64,000 nt of DNA from Kribbella caucasensis. Its GTDB lineage: Bacteria > Actinomycetota > Actinomycetes > Propionibacteriales > Kribbellaceae. The first letter of the stretch is position 1. Each line of letters begins with the position of its first letter. The position numbers were made by a program, and so were the translations under genes. Shown here one piece after another: positions 32,128 through 40,468 of the stretch. The DNA lies in the NCBI RefSeq assembly GCF_004361855.1, contig NZ_SNWQ01000014.1:186001-250000 (forward strand). Direction: 5' to 3'. The notes beneath the pieces were generated by a model. That model was not told the DNA's origin and searched no databases. It saw only the letters and a program-made list of their open reading frames with translations.

Positions 32128-32931
32128 CTACTTGAGCAGGAGTTTGCCGAGGCGGCGGGAGGCGACGTACATGCCGAGGGTGCCCATCGCGGCGAGGTAG
32201 AGCGCGTTGCCGAACAGGGACCAGCCGACCGTCCCGGTGGTGAACGCGCGCTCGAGGACGACGCCCTGGTAGAGCGGCGTGATCTCGACCAGCCAGCGGA
32301 TCGCGTCCGGGTAGGTCTCGACCGGGTAGAACGTCGCCGAGAACAGGAACATCGGGATCACCGCCAGCTGGACGAACTCGAAGTCCTGCCAGCTGCGCAT
32401 GAACGTGGTCAGCGCCATCCCGGCACCGGCGAACGCGAAGCCGATCAGCACCGAAGCCGGCAGCGCGACCACCGCCCACCAGGACTCGACCAGCCCCATC
32501 GCCAGCATCACCAGCAGGAACATCGCCGAATAGCAGGCACCCCGCAGCAACGCCCAGGTCACCTCGCCGGTCGCGATGTCCCACGGCCGCAGCGGCGTCG
32601 CCAGCATCGAGTCGTAGAGCTTGGCGTACTTCATCCGGAAGAAGATGTTGTACGTCGAGTCGAAGATCGCACCGTTCATCGCCGAGCTGGCCAGCATCGC
32701 CGGCGCGACGAAGGCGGCGTACCCGATCGTGGTGCCGTCGGACAGGGTGAAGTCGCCGACCAGCTGGGCGACCCCGATACCGATCGACAGCAGGTAGAAC
32801 ACCGGCTCGAAGAAGCCGGACAGGAAGACGATCCAGGAACGCCGGTAGAGCAGGAAGTTGCGCTCCACGATGTGCCGGCCACCACCGAGGCGAACCGGGA
32901 CCGGAACGACCCGTGCGGTGAGTGTTGCCAT
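32128..32931 (-). CDS. ABC-2 type permease (second subunit)
   Basis: 267 residues, about six membrane helices. GGGRHIVERNFLLYRRSWIVFLSGFFEPVFYLLSIG and the motif YNIFFRMKYAKLYDSMLATPLRP match NodJ-like ABC-2 permeases. The last gene of a three-gene operon, its ATG shares one base with the stop of the preceding permease gene (TGATG). It is expected to form a heterodimer with that permease. Confidence 0.92.
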   Translation of the reverse strand: MATLTARVVPVPVRLGGGRHIVERNFLLYRRSWIVFLSGFFEPVFYLLSIGIGVAQLVGDFTLSDGTTIGYAAFVAPAMLASSAMNGAIFDSTYNIFFRMKYAKLYDSMLATPLRPWDIATGEVTWALLRGACYSAMFLLVMLAMGLVESWWAVVALPASVLIGFAFAGAGMALTTFMRSWQDFEFVQLAVIPMFLFSATFYPVETYPDAIRWLVEITPLYQGVVLERAFTTGTVGWSLFGNALYLAAMGTLGMYVASRRLGKLLLK

Positions 32932-33713
32932 CAGCCGATCAACCTCCGGGTGAAGGCGCGCACGGCGAGCCAGCTGCCGATCAGGAACCAGGCCAGCAGG
33001 TACCCGACGTTGACGAGCGCCAGCCACGGCTCGACCGTGCCCAGGCTCAGGTCGCGGGACAACTCGACCCCGTGCCACAGCGGGCTGACGTACGCGAGCC
33101 ACTCGATCCAGTTCGGCAGCTGCGAGACCGGGAAGAACGCGCCGGAGAACAGGAACGCCGGGACCACGCCGAACCGGAAGATCATCGCGAAACCGGCGTC
33201 GTTGTCCAGCTTGGCGGCATACGCGGCGACCGGGCCGGCGGCGGCCATCCCGACCAGCAGCGCGACCGGCAGGGCCAGCACGCCGAGCGGAGACCCCAGC
33301 CCACCGAAGGCGGCGATCACCACCAGGAACACCGCGCAGGTACTGGTCACCCGGAACGCGATGAAGGCCAGCTGACCGAAGACGACGTCCGCCGGGCGCA
33401 GTGGGGTCGCGATCATCGAGTGGAAGAACTTCTGCCACTTCAGCCCACTCATCACCGGGTACGTCGCCTCCCCCACGGCGATCTGCAACCCGGTGGCGGC
33501 GAGCAGCCCGGGCGCGATGAACTGCAGGTAGCTCACGCCACCGAGCTCGCCGGTCCCGGTGCTGTCCACGAACGAGCCGAGGCCGATGCCCATCGCGGCC
33601 AGGTAGAGCAACGGCAGCAGGAAGCTGCTGATCAGCGTGCCCTTCCAGGTGCGCTTGTAGACGGTGACCCAGTAGTCGAACTGGCGACGCCCGTTCTCCA
33701 GTGCGAGCGCCAT
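32931..33713 (-). CDS. ABC-2 type permease (first subunit)
   Basis: 260 residues, about six membrane helices. RRQFDYWVTVYKRTWKGTLISSFLLP and MSGLKWQKFFHSMIATPLRPADV match the same NodJ-like family as the following gene, to which it is a clear paralogue. It is coupled to both neighbours by TGATG overlaps, giving a strict ATPase-permease-permease order. Such exporters move lipids, polysaccharide or drugs; the substrate here is not evident. Confidence 0.92.
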   Translation of the reverse strand: MALALENGRRQFDYWVTVYKRTWKGTLISSFLLPLLYLAAMGIGLGSFVDSTGTGELGGVSYLQFIAPGLLAATGLQIAVGEATYPVMSGLKWQKFFHSMIATPLRPADVVFGQLAFIAFRVTSTCAVFLVVIAAFGGLGSPLGVLALPVALLVGMAAAGPVAAYAAKLDNDAGFAMIFRFGVVPAFLFSGAFFPVSQLPNWIEWLAYVSPLWHGVELSRDLSLGTVEPWLALVNVGYLLAWFLIGSWLAVRAFTRRLIG

Positions 33714-34660
33714 CAGTCGACCAACGTCCGGCCGGTCAGTCGCAGGAACACGTCCTCCAGCGTCGACCGCCGTACCAGCACCGCCGCCGGCTCCAGACCA
33801 CGCTCGTGTACGGCGGCGACCGCGTGCTCACCGTCATCGGTGTACAGCAGCAGGCGATCCGGCAGTACCTCGATCCGCTCGGCCAGGTCGGCCACCTTGC
33901 CGGCCAGCGCGTCGTGGTCGGAGAGCATCACCTCCGGACCGAACCGCAGCTCGGTCACCTCCCGGGTCGAGTAGTCGCGGATCAGCTCGGCCGGTGAACC
34001 CTCGGCCGCGATCAGCCCGCCGTCCATCACCACCAGCCGGTCGCACAGCTGCTCGGCCTCGTCCATGTAGTGGGTGGTGATGATCAGCGTCACGCCGGCC
34101 TGTTTCAGCCGGAACAGCTTGTCCCACAACAGATGCCGCGCCTGCGGGTCGAGACCGGTCGTCGGCTCGTCGAGCAGCAGCAGGTCCGGCTTGCTCACCA
34201 GCGAGCGGGCGATCGTCAGCCGGCGCTTCATCCCACCGGACAGCTCCTCGACCTTGACCTTCGCCTTCTCGGTCAGCGCGACGAACTCGAGCAGCTCGTC
34301 CGCCCGCTTCCCGCACTCGGCCCGGCTCAGCCCGAAGTACCGGCCGTAGATGGTCAGGTTCTCCCGCACCGACAATTCGGTGTCGAGTGTGTCGTCCTGC
34401 GGGCAGACGCCGAGGCGGGCCCGGATCGACGGCCCCTCGGTGGCCGGATCCATCCCGAGGATCCGCAGCGTGCCCCCGCTGGTCGGCGAGACCGCACCGA
34501 TCATCCGCATGGTCGAGGACTTGCCCGCGCCGTTCGGCCCGAGGAACCCGAACGCCTCGCCGCGGAACACGTCCAGGTCGATCCCGCGGACCGCCTCGAA
34601 GTCGCCGTACGACTTCTTCAGCCCGCGGACATGGACCAAGGACTCCCGCTGCTCACTCAC
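33713..34660 (-). CDS. ABC transporter ATPase (NodI/DrrA-like)
   Basis: 315 residues from GTG 34660. Walker A GPNGAGKSSTMRMI, Q-loop GVCPQDDTLD, signature LSGGMKRRLTIARSL and Walker B LLLLDEPTTGLDPQARH are present. The C-terminal extension ends LEDVFLRLTGR, as in the DrrA/NodI families. The frame is open upstream to 35149 but that part has no homology. It drives the two overlapping permeases. Confidence 0.95.
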   Translation of the reverse strand: MSEQRESLVHVRGLKKSYGDFEAVRGIDLDVFRGEAFGFLGPNGAGKSSTMRMIGAVSPTSGGTLRILGMDPATEGPSIRARLGVCPQDDTLDTELSVRENLTIYGRYFGLSRAECGKRADELLEFVALTEKAKVKVEELSGGMKRRLTIARSLVSKPDLLLLDEPTTGLDPQARHLLWDKLFRLKQAGVTLIITTHYMDEAEQLCDRLVVMDGGLIAAEGSPAELIRDYSTREVTELRFGPEVMLSDHDALAGKVADLAERIEVLPDRLLLYTDDGEHAVAAVHERGLEPAAVLVRRSTLEDVFLRLTGRTLVD

Positions 34661-34749
34661 GGCCTCGACCCTAGACGGACCGGCCGACACTTTCTTGTCG
34701 TTTTGGGCGGCTCCACGTTCCGACCGTAGAACCTCAATACGACTGGAGG

Positions 34750-35478
34750 TCAACCGCGACCGACGTACGGCATGCCCGCGGCCATCACAGTCAGGGTCGG
34801 TACCGCCACCGAGGTCGGCAACTGGGCGATCCGGACCACGAAGTCCGCGACGATCTTGGGATCGAACGTCGGCTCGACCGCGATCGACCCGTCCGGCTGG
34901 AGCACGCCTTGTGCCATCCGCTCGGTCATCTGGGTGGCGGCGTTGCCGATGTCGATCTGGCAGGCGGTGATCCCGTGCGCGCGCCCCTCCAACTCGAGTC
35001 CCTTGGTCAGGCCGCTGATCGCGTGCTTGCTGGCGGTGTACGCGATCCCCTGCGGCCGCGGTACGTGCGCCGAAATCGAACCGTTGTTGATGATCCGCCC
35101 GCCCTTGGGATCCTGCCGCAGCATCAGCGCGAACGCGGCCTGCGCACACAGGAACGACCCGGTCAGATTGGTGTCCACCACCCGCCGCCAGTCCTCCTCC
35201 GACACCTCCGGTACGGCGGCCGCCGGCGACCCCGTGCCCGCGTTGTTCACCAGTACGTCGATTCGGTCGAGGCCGGCGAAGAAGTCGCGCACGGCAACCC
35301 CGTCCGAGACGTCGAGGACCGCGATCCCGATCTCCTCCTCGGCCCCGGCGACCGTTTCGCGCAACTTCGCCTCGGTCCGCCCGGTGATCGTGACGCGGAA
35401 CCCGGCCGCCGCCAGCGCGTGCGCCATCTCCCGTCCGAGCCCGGACCCACCCCCGGTCACCACCGCCACCCGATCCAT
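34750..35478 (-). CDS. short-chain dehydrogenase/reductase
   Basis: 242 residues from ATG 35478 with AGAGGA ahead. A classical SDR: NAD(P) motif VVTGGGSGLGREMA, NNAGTG, the catalytic Ser (INNGSISAH) and YTASKH (Tyr/Lys). An Arg/Thr rich strand-2 end (TITGRTEAKL) suggests NADPH. Substrate unknown. It is divergent from a MarR gene across 161 bp, so that regulator may control it too. A gap of 89 bp separates it from the downstream ABC operon. Confidence 0.9.
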   Translation of the reverse strand: MDRVAVVTGGGSGLGREMAHALAAAGFRVTITGRTEAKLRETVAGAEEEIGIAVLDVSDGVAVRDFFAGLDRIDVLVNNAGTGSPAAAVPEVSEEDWRRVVDTNLTGSFLCAQAAFALMLRQDPKGGRIINNGSISAHVPRPQGIAYTASKHAISGLTKGLELEGRAHGITACQIDIGNAATQMTERMAQGVLQPDGSIAVEPTFDPKIVADFVVRIAQLPTSVAVPTLTVMAAGMPYVGRG

Positions 35479-35603
35479 TCGCCCATTCCTCTCATCGTCG
35501 GCGGCAGCCATTCTGGCCGACTGCCGGCGCGTTGCCGGGGCGTGACCGGCGGGTCACGGGGAGTTAACGACTTGCGGCGTACATGAACTCCTCGGAAACT
35601 CAT

Positions 35604-35646
35604 TTGCGTGTATCACGCAACCATGTATATGCTTGCAGCATGCAAG
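35604..35646 (+). promoter_or_regulatory. promoter and two operators for marR-MFS operon
   Basis: TTGCGTG-tat-CACGCAA (35604-35620) and CTTGCA-gca-TGCAAG (35632-35646) are both perfect inverted repeats, and they share the TTGC/GCAA core. TTGCGT as -35 and TATATG (35626) as -10, 16 bp apart, fit a sigma-70-like promoter. The second palindrome covers the ATG at 35640. The mRNA would be leaderless or nearly so, and repressor binding would block it completely. Confidence 0.78.
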
Positions 35647-36194
35647 TAAATGACGCGTACACAGCGCAGACCCCGATCGAAGGGGTCCTGCACGCGTTCA
35701 CCCGGATCGGCCGGCGGCTGAAGTCCAAGCAGCCCGGTGACACGATCGACCACAGCGTCCACGTGGTCCTGTTCGTACTCCGGTGCCACGGGGCGATGCG
35801 GTTGTCCGACCTCGCCGCCAAGCTGGAGCTGGACGCCTCCACCGCGAGCCGGCACGTCCGGTCGCTGGAGCAGCTCGGCCTGGTCCGCCGCTCGGCCGAC
35901 CCCGACGACGGCCGCGCCTTCCGGGTCGAGCTGACCGAGCAGGGCACCGAGGAGTGGGAGGCCGCCTCCAAACGGCGGATGCAGTTGCTGGCCCAGGCGA
36001 TGGACGGCTGGACCGATGCAGACATCGAGACTTTCGAACGGCTGATGACCCGCTTCGCCGAGGGCGTCACCAGCATCGTCGACGCGCGCGGCGGCGACAC
36101 CAAGGCCTGGGCGGATCGCGCCTGGGCGGACAAGGGCTGGGCCGCGATCGCCGCGCGGAAGAACACCGAAGAGAACGTGGAGAGCACCAGATGA
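35640..36194 (+). CDS. MarR family transcriptional regulator
   Basis: 184 residues from ATG 35640. HTH with MRLSDLAAKLELDASTASRHVRSLE (about 57-81) and wing SADPDDGRAFRVELTEQG. An extra C-terminal tail (about 145-184) carries near-repeats KAWADRAWADKGWAA. It is probably autorepressed via the palindromes overlapping its own promoter and start. The stop overlaps the MFS start (ATGA), so both are in one operon in which the pump's level tracks the repressor's. Confidence 0.92.
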   Translation: MQVNDAYTAQTPIEGVLHAFTRIGRRLKSKQPGDTIDHSVHVVLFVLRCHGAMRLSDLAAKLELDASTASRHVRSLEQLGLVRRSADPDDGRAFRVELTEQGTEEWEAASKRRMQLLAQAMDGWTDADIETFERLMTRFAEGVTSIVDARGGDTKAWADRAWADKGWAAIAARKNTEENVESTR

Positions 36195-37792
36195 GCACCA
36201 CCGAGCCCGCCGTCTCCGGCGGGTCTTCATCAGCGCCGGAACCGAGCTACCTGTCCCACAAGCAGATCCTGGTCGTGCTGGCCGGTCTGATGGCGGGAAT
36301 GTTCCTGGCAGCGCTCGACCAGAGCATCGTCGGCACGGCGCTGCCGCAGATCGTCAGTGAGTTCAACAGCCTGGACAAGCTGTCCTGGGTGGTCACGGCG
36401 TACCTGCTGACCTCGACCGCATCCACTCCGCTGTGGGGCAAGATCTCCGACCTGTACGGCCGCCGCCCGCTGTTCATCGCGGCGATCGTCACCTTCCTGG
36501 CCGGCTCGGTCCTGTCCGCGCTGGCGCAGAACATCGAAGAGCTGATCGGCTTCCGCGCCGTCCAGGGTCTGGGCGCCGGCGGCCTGATGTCGCTCGCCTT
36601 CGCCACCATCGGCGACGTGATCCCGCCCCGCGAGCGCGGTAAGTACATGGGGTACTTCGGCGCCGTGTTCGGCCTGTCCTCGGTGGCCGGCCCGCTGCTC
36701 GGCGGTCTGCTCACCGACGGTCCCGGCTGGCGCTGGATCTTCTGGATCAACCTGCCGATCGGACTCGTTGCCCTGGGCATCGTCGCGGCGGTGCTGAAGC
36801 TGCCGCACGTGAAGCGGTCGCACAAGATCGACTACCTGGGCGCCAGCGTGATCACCGCGGCGGTCACCACCCTGCTGCTGGCCATCTCCTGGAGCGGCCC
36901 GGACAACGGCTGGGGTTCCGGTACGACGATCGCGCTGCTGGTCGCCGCGGTCGTGCTGTCCGTCACCTTCGTCTTCGTCGAACTGAAGGTGGCCGAGCCG
37001 ATCATCCCGATGGACCTGTTCAAGGGCCGGATCTTCTCCGGGTACGCCGGTTACGCGTTCCTGCTCGGCTTCGCGATGTTCGGGGCGCTGATCTTCCTGC
37101 CGCTGTACCTACAGGCGGTCAAGGACATGTCGCCGACCCGGTCCGGGCTGGCCCTGTTGCCGATGATCGTCGGTATCTTCAGCGCGTCGATCCCGAGTGG
37201 TCAGCTGATGAGCAAGACCGGCCGGTACAAGATCTACCCGATCATCTCCGCGGTCCTGGTCGGCGGTGCGATGGTGATGCTGTCCACGATCGGGATGGAC
37301 ACGCCGTACTGGCAGCTGGCGATCTACATGTTCGTGATGGGCGCCGGTCTGGGTCTGTCGATGCAGATCACCGTCACAGCCGCGCAGAACAGCGTGCCCC
37401 GGCAGCACATGGGCACCGCGACCTCGACGATGACGTTCTTCCGCTCGATGGGTGGCGCGATCGGTACCGCGGTGTACGGCGCGGTGCTGACCAGCCGGCT
37501 GACGGACCACCTGGGCGACATCGTCCCGCAGACCGCGCAGAACATGGTCGGCATGCTCGCCAAGGCGGCGAACAGCGTCGACGCCCTGCACGCGCTGCAG
37601 CAGCCGATGAAGGGCTGGGCGCTGCTCGGCCTGGTCCAGGCGATGGGCGACGTCTTCCTGGTCTCGCTGCCGTTCCTGGTGATCGCGCTCGTACTGGCGA
37701 TCATCACCCCGGAGCAGCGGCTGGCCGGCCGCAACGACAACCAGCCGAAGGACGAGAACATCGAGGCCTCGGCCGCGGCCGCGATGCACTGA
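36191..37792 (+). CDS. MFS multidrug exporter (DHA2 family, EmrB/QacA-like)
   Basis: 533 residues with about 14 hydrophobic segments. LAALDQSIVGTALPQIV at helix 1 (motif D1), WGKISDLYGRRPLFIAAI (motif A), and FGLSSVAGPLLGGLL (motif C) are clear. A second DHA2 pump in the window, of lower similarity to that at 28.8 kb than to general family members. It is the target of the overlapping MarR gene. A long hairpin terminator follows. Confidence 0.95.
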   Translation: MSTTEPAVSGGSSSAPEPSYLSHKQILVVLAGLMAGMFLAALDQSIVGTALPQIVSEFNSLDKLSWVVTAYLLTSTASTPLWGKISDLYGRRPLFIAAIVTFLAGSVLSALAQNIEELIGFRAVQGLGAGGLMSLAFATIGDVIPPRERGKYMGYFGAVFGLSSVAGPLLGGLLTDGPGWRWIFWINLPIGLVALGIVAAVLKLPHVKRSHKIDYLGASVITAAVTTLLLAISWSGPDNGWGSGTTIALLVAAVVLSVTFVFVELKVAEPIIPMDLFKGRIFSGYAGYAFLLGFAMFGALIFLPLYLQAVKDMSPTRSGLALLPMIVGIFSASIPSGQLMSKTGRYKIYPIISAVLVGGAMVMLSTIGMDTPYWQLAIYMFVMGAGLGLSMQITVTAAQNSVPRQHMGTATSTMTFFRSMGGAIGTAVYGAVLTSRLTDHLGDIVPQTAQNMVGMLAKAANSVDALHALQQPMKGWALLGLVQAMGDVFLVSLPFLVIALVLAIITPEQRLAGRNDNQPKDENIEASAAAAMH

Positions 37793-37806
37793 CGCACCAC
37801 TTCGAA

Positions 37807-37844
37807 ACAACAGCCGCCCCTGGGAATCCCGGGGCGGCTGTTGT
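37807..37844 (+). terminator. rho-independent terminator after the MFS gene
   Basis: ACAACAGCCGCCCC and GGGGCGGCTGTTGT form a 14-bp perfect stem, with GGG/CCC pairing extending into the 10-base loop. TCTCC follows. It lies 14 bp after the stop. Confidence 0.92.
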
Positions 37845-37887
37845 TCTCCAGGCGGCCCGCACCCGGCGGACGCCGTACGGGCTGTGC

Positions 37888-38688
37888 TCAGGCCGGCTCG
37901 AAGCTGGCCAGCATCTGCATCAGCCCCTCTTGATCAGGCCCGACGAACGGATCGGCGGCCGGCGCCTCGGTCAGCATGTCGAAGAAGGTCCCCACACCCC
38001 CGGGCGCGGGCGGCAGGTGACTGCTCAGCACGATCTCAGGCTCCATCGCCCGCAACGGCTGAATCGTCGCCATGAACTTGTCCGGATCGACCGTGTGCAC
38101 CCACGGGCTGTCGATCGTGGCCCACAGCAACTGCCCGGCGCGGACCTGATCGGTCGGCAGAGCTCGGACGTCATTGCAGCCGGCCGATTCGGCGTCAGGC
38201 ATCGGCGCGCCGAAGCAGTCCGAACTGAAGAGCGCCCGGGCCCGGTCGTCGTAGAAGCCGACCGTCGCCGGGTTGTCGAACAGCGGCGGCCGGAACGCCG
38301 TCAGCTTCCGGTCCCCGACGTCGAGCGTCTGCCCCGGGTTGAGCAGGAAGACCCGGTCCATCGGCAACGGCTGCGCGACCGACATGATCCCCATCCCGAT
38401 GAACGTGGTCACCACCTTGGCCTGCGGCGCGGCCTCGAGCAGGTCGAAGATGCCGCCGGTGTGGTCCCGGTCCGGATGTGTCAGCCAGATCCACCGGACG
38501 TCCGCCGGATCCATCACCGAACCAAGTGCTTCCAGGAAGTTCCGGTCCGGCAGGCTCAACCCCGTGTCGATGACCACCGGCTGCTCTGACTGGATCACGA
38601 AGGCGTTGACCGGCAGGCATCCGGCGCCCGGTACCGGCACCTGGTCGTTCAACACGCTGATCCCATGCCCCATCCGATGGATCTCCAT
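37888..38688 (-). CDS. metallo-beta-lactamase fold protein (flavodiiron-like metal site)
   Basis: 266 residues. MBL-fold segments are VVIDTGLSLPDRNF, LTHPDRDHTGGIF, FSSDCFG and SSHLPPAPG. The metal motif reads H-x-D-x-D-H instead of HxHxDH, a variant close to the HxExDH of flavodiiron proteins, and lacks one of the usual His ligands. No flavodoxin domain is attached. Hydrolase or oxygen-reductase activity is therefore uncertain. GGGGGA precedes the ATG at 38688. It is divergent from a TetR gene, which is probably its regulator. Confidence 0.82.
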   Translation of the reverse strand: MEIHRMGHGISVLNDQVPVPGAGCLPVNAFVIQSEQPVVIDTGLSLPDRNFLEALGSVMDPADVRWIWLTHPDRDHTGGIFDLLEAAPQAKVVTTFIGMGIMSVAQPLPMDRVFLLNPGQTLDVGDRKLTAFRPPLFDNPATVGFYDDRARALFSSDCFGAPMPDAESAGCNDVRALPTDQVRAGQLLWATIDSPWVHTVDPDKFMATIQPLRAMEPEIVLSSHLPPAPGGVGTFFDMLTEAPAADPFVGPDQEGLMQMLASFEPA

Positions 38689-38724
38689 AACTCCTCCCCC
38701 TTCACCCTTCCCCCTTGTACGCTA

Positions 38725-38752
38725 TTCAATGAACAGCGCCGTTCCATCAAAT
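38725..38752. promoter_or_regulatory. candidate TetR operator
   Basis: GAAC (38731-38734) and GTTC (38741-38744) are inverse half-sites with flanking ATTCAAT and CATCAAAT that continue the symmetry loosely. It lies midway between the divergent MBL and TetR starts. Confidence 0.35.
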
Positions 38753-38781
38753 GTGTGCCTGGGGAGATTCGGTGTCAAGAG

Positions 38782-39378
38782 TTGACTGAGCAGAAGCAGT
38801 CGCCGAACTCACGCCCGTACCGGATGCAACGGCGGGCGGAGCAGGTCGACGAGACCCGGCAGCGGATAGTCGACGCTGCCGTCCACCTGCACGGCACGGT
38901 CGGCCCGTCCGGCACCACGATTGCCGGCATCGCCGCCGCGGCGGGCGTCACCCGGCTGACCGTCTACCGGCACTTTCCCGACGACCTCGCCTTGTACTCC
39001 GCCTGCTCGGCGCACTGGTTGTCTCAGCAGGTCGTCCCTGATCCGGCCCGTTGGGAGCAGTACGCCGATCCCGCCGAGCGGCTCCGAGTCGGTCTGGCCG
39101 ACCTCTACCGCTTCTACCGGGACGGCCAGGCGATGCTGCTCGGCGTCTACCGGGACAAGGCGTTGCTGCCCGAGGCGATCCGCGAGGCGATCGACAACGA
39201 CGACCGCGCATTCCGCGAGTTCCTGCTGGCCGCGTTCGACGTGGACGGCGAGAAGGAACGTCGCCTCCGCGCCGTCATCGGCCACGCGACCTCATTCTGG
39301 ACCTGGCGATCACTCACCCAGGGGCTGACCGACGACGAGGCGGTCGACGCGATGACCACACTCATCCTCGCGACCTGA
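38782..39378 (+). CDS. TetR family transcriptional regulator
   Basis: 198 residues if TTG 38782 is the start; ATG 38824 is an alternative. The HTH (about 36-62 from the TTG) has GTTIAGIAAAAGVTRLTVYRHF. The C-terminal ligand domain is helical, with RFYRDGQAMLLGVYRDKALL and HATSFWTWRSLTQGLTDDEAV. It is divergent from the MBL gene with a 93-bp gap, which suggests local control. The ligand is unknown. Confidence 0.88.
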   Translation: MTEQKQSPNSRPYRMQRRAEQVDETRQRIVDAAVHLHGTVGPSGTTIAGIAAAAGVTRLTVYRHFPDDLALYSACSAHWLSQQVVPDPARWEQYADPAERLRVGLADLYRFYRDGQAMLLGVYRDKALLPEAIREAIDNDDRAFREFLLAAFDVDGEKERRLRAVIGHATSFWTWRSLTQGLTDDEAVDAMTTLILAT

Positions 39379-39505
39379 CCTCAGACCACTGCCTCGGCAG
39401 CCGACCTGCACCCGGCGGACGTAGTACGGGCGGGTCCTCTGACCCTGTAGGCCACTAGGTTTCACGCGAGGGGTGACGCGCGGACCGACAGGGACAGACC
39501 GGTAT

Positions 39506-40099
39506 ATGAAGACACTGGACAGGCCGTTGGACGACGACGACCGGGCGATGGCCGATCTCGCCGACGTACGCGACTGGCGGCGGCTCGGCGGACCGCACGC
39601 GGGCGAAACCGGGCCGGTCCCGGTGCGCAAGCTGATCAAGCGGGTCGGTTCGGCCACCGGTTGGAAGCCGTGGCCGGTCAACCGGAAGACGGTGATCGAC
39701 GACCAGCTCGACGGATGGGGCTTCCTGACCCGGCGCCGTACCGAGATGGCCGTGTACGACGACCAGATCCTGCCGCACAGTCCGTTCAGCGGCTGGGTCG
39801 CGTTCGCGATCGCGCCGGACGACGTCGCCGCCGCCGAGGCGGGCCTGGACGAGCATTGGCCGGTCAAGTTCGAGCTGGCTCGCCGGCACTGGGGACAACC
39901 GACGTACGTCGGCTCCGACAACCAGCCCGGGTTCGTCGACGAGTGGGCACCCGGCGCCGGTACCAGCCGCCGTCATCTGGCGGTCTGGTCGCCGCCCGGC
40001 GCCCAGATCCACCTGTACAGCGTCAAGCCGATGAAGGACCCTTTGTCGGTGTCGGTCGGGATCAACTACGCGGTGTACCTCGACGAGGAGGGGTCATGA
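39506..40099 (+). CDS. conserved protein A1 (first of three paralogues)
   Basis: 197 residues, soluble, no signal peptide. Not a family I recognise. With the paralogues at 45562 and 47653 it shares MKT-x-DRPLD-x-DD at the start, WGF-x-TRR in the middle, APDD-type DD-AEAGLD-HWP and HWG-x-P-x-Y, and the end RRHLAVW-PGAQ-HLYS then VGINYAVYL. This is the most divergent of the three (LTRRRTEMAVYDDQ against FTTRRGTTMVVF). The overall pattern (acidic, Trp-rich, HWG-P then LAVW) recalls actinobacterial immunity-type families such as DUF6301, an impression only. Its stop overlaps the next start (ATGA). Confidence 0.8.
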   Translation: MKTLDRPLDDDDRAMADLADVRDWRRLGGPHAGETGPVPVRKLIKRVGSATGWKPWPVNRKTVIDDQLDGWGFLTRRRTEMAVYDDQILPHSPFSGWVAFAIAPDDVAAAEAGLDEHWPVKFELARRHWGQPTYVGSDNQPGFVDEWAPGAGTSRRHLAVWSPPGAQIHLYSVKPMKDPLSVSVGINYAVYLDEEGS

Positions 40100-40407
40100 C
40101 GACAGCAACCGAGGCTGCCTTCAGACGGCAGTACCGGCTCGAGCACCGGGACGGCCGGGTCCATCAGGGAGCGGCCGCCGACCCGGGATCGGGCAGCCCC
40201 GTTTCGCAGGACGCGCTCACAAGCCTCCGCCACAAGGTGGACGCGGCCTACAAGAGCGCCCAGGGGGCTTCACAGGCCTTGACCGCTCTCAGTAAGGCGA
40301 CCCCACCGCCGCTGCAGCAGGGCGAGGCCCGCACCAACACCGGCACCGGCGAACGCCAGGGCGCCCAGACCGACCGCACCACAGGCCGAGAAGGCCAGAT
40401 CCGCTAG
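40096..40407 (+). CDS. partner protein B1, short low-complexity protein
   Basis: 103 residues, overlapping the A1 stop by 4 bp with GAGGAGGGG as SD. The N-terminus (FRRQYRLEHRDGRVHQG) is basic. A helical middle (SLRHKVDAAYKSAQGASQAL) is followed by a Pro/Gln/Thr/Gly-rich disordered tail (GTGERQGAQTDRTTG). The same position after the other two A genes is taken by much longer proteins with similar tail composition. No homologue is recognised; it may be a shortened form of the B partner. Confidence 0.7.
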   Translation: MTTATEAAFRRQYRLEHRDGRVHQGAAADPGSGSPVSQDALTSLRHKVDAAYKSAQGASQALTALSKATPPPLQQGEARTNTGTGERQGAQTDRTTGREGQIR

Positions 40408-40468
40408 CTGTACCCGGTCAACCAGCCGGGAACGCCGGCCGGGCCTCCGCGTTCGGCAGACTGTCCGC

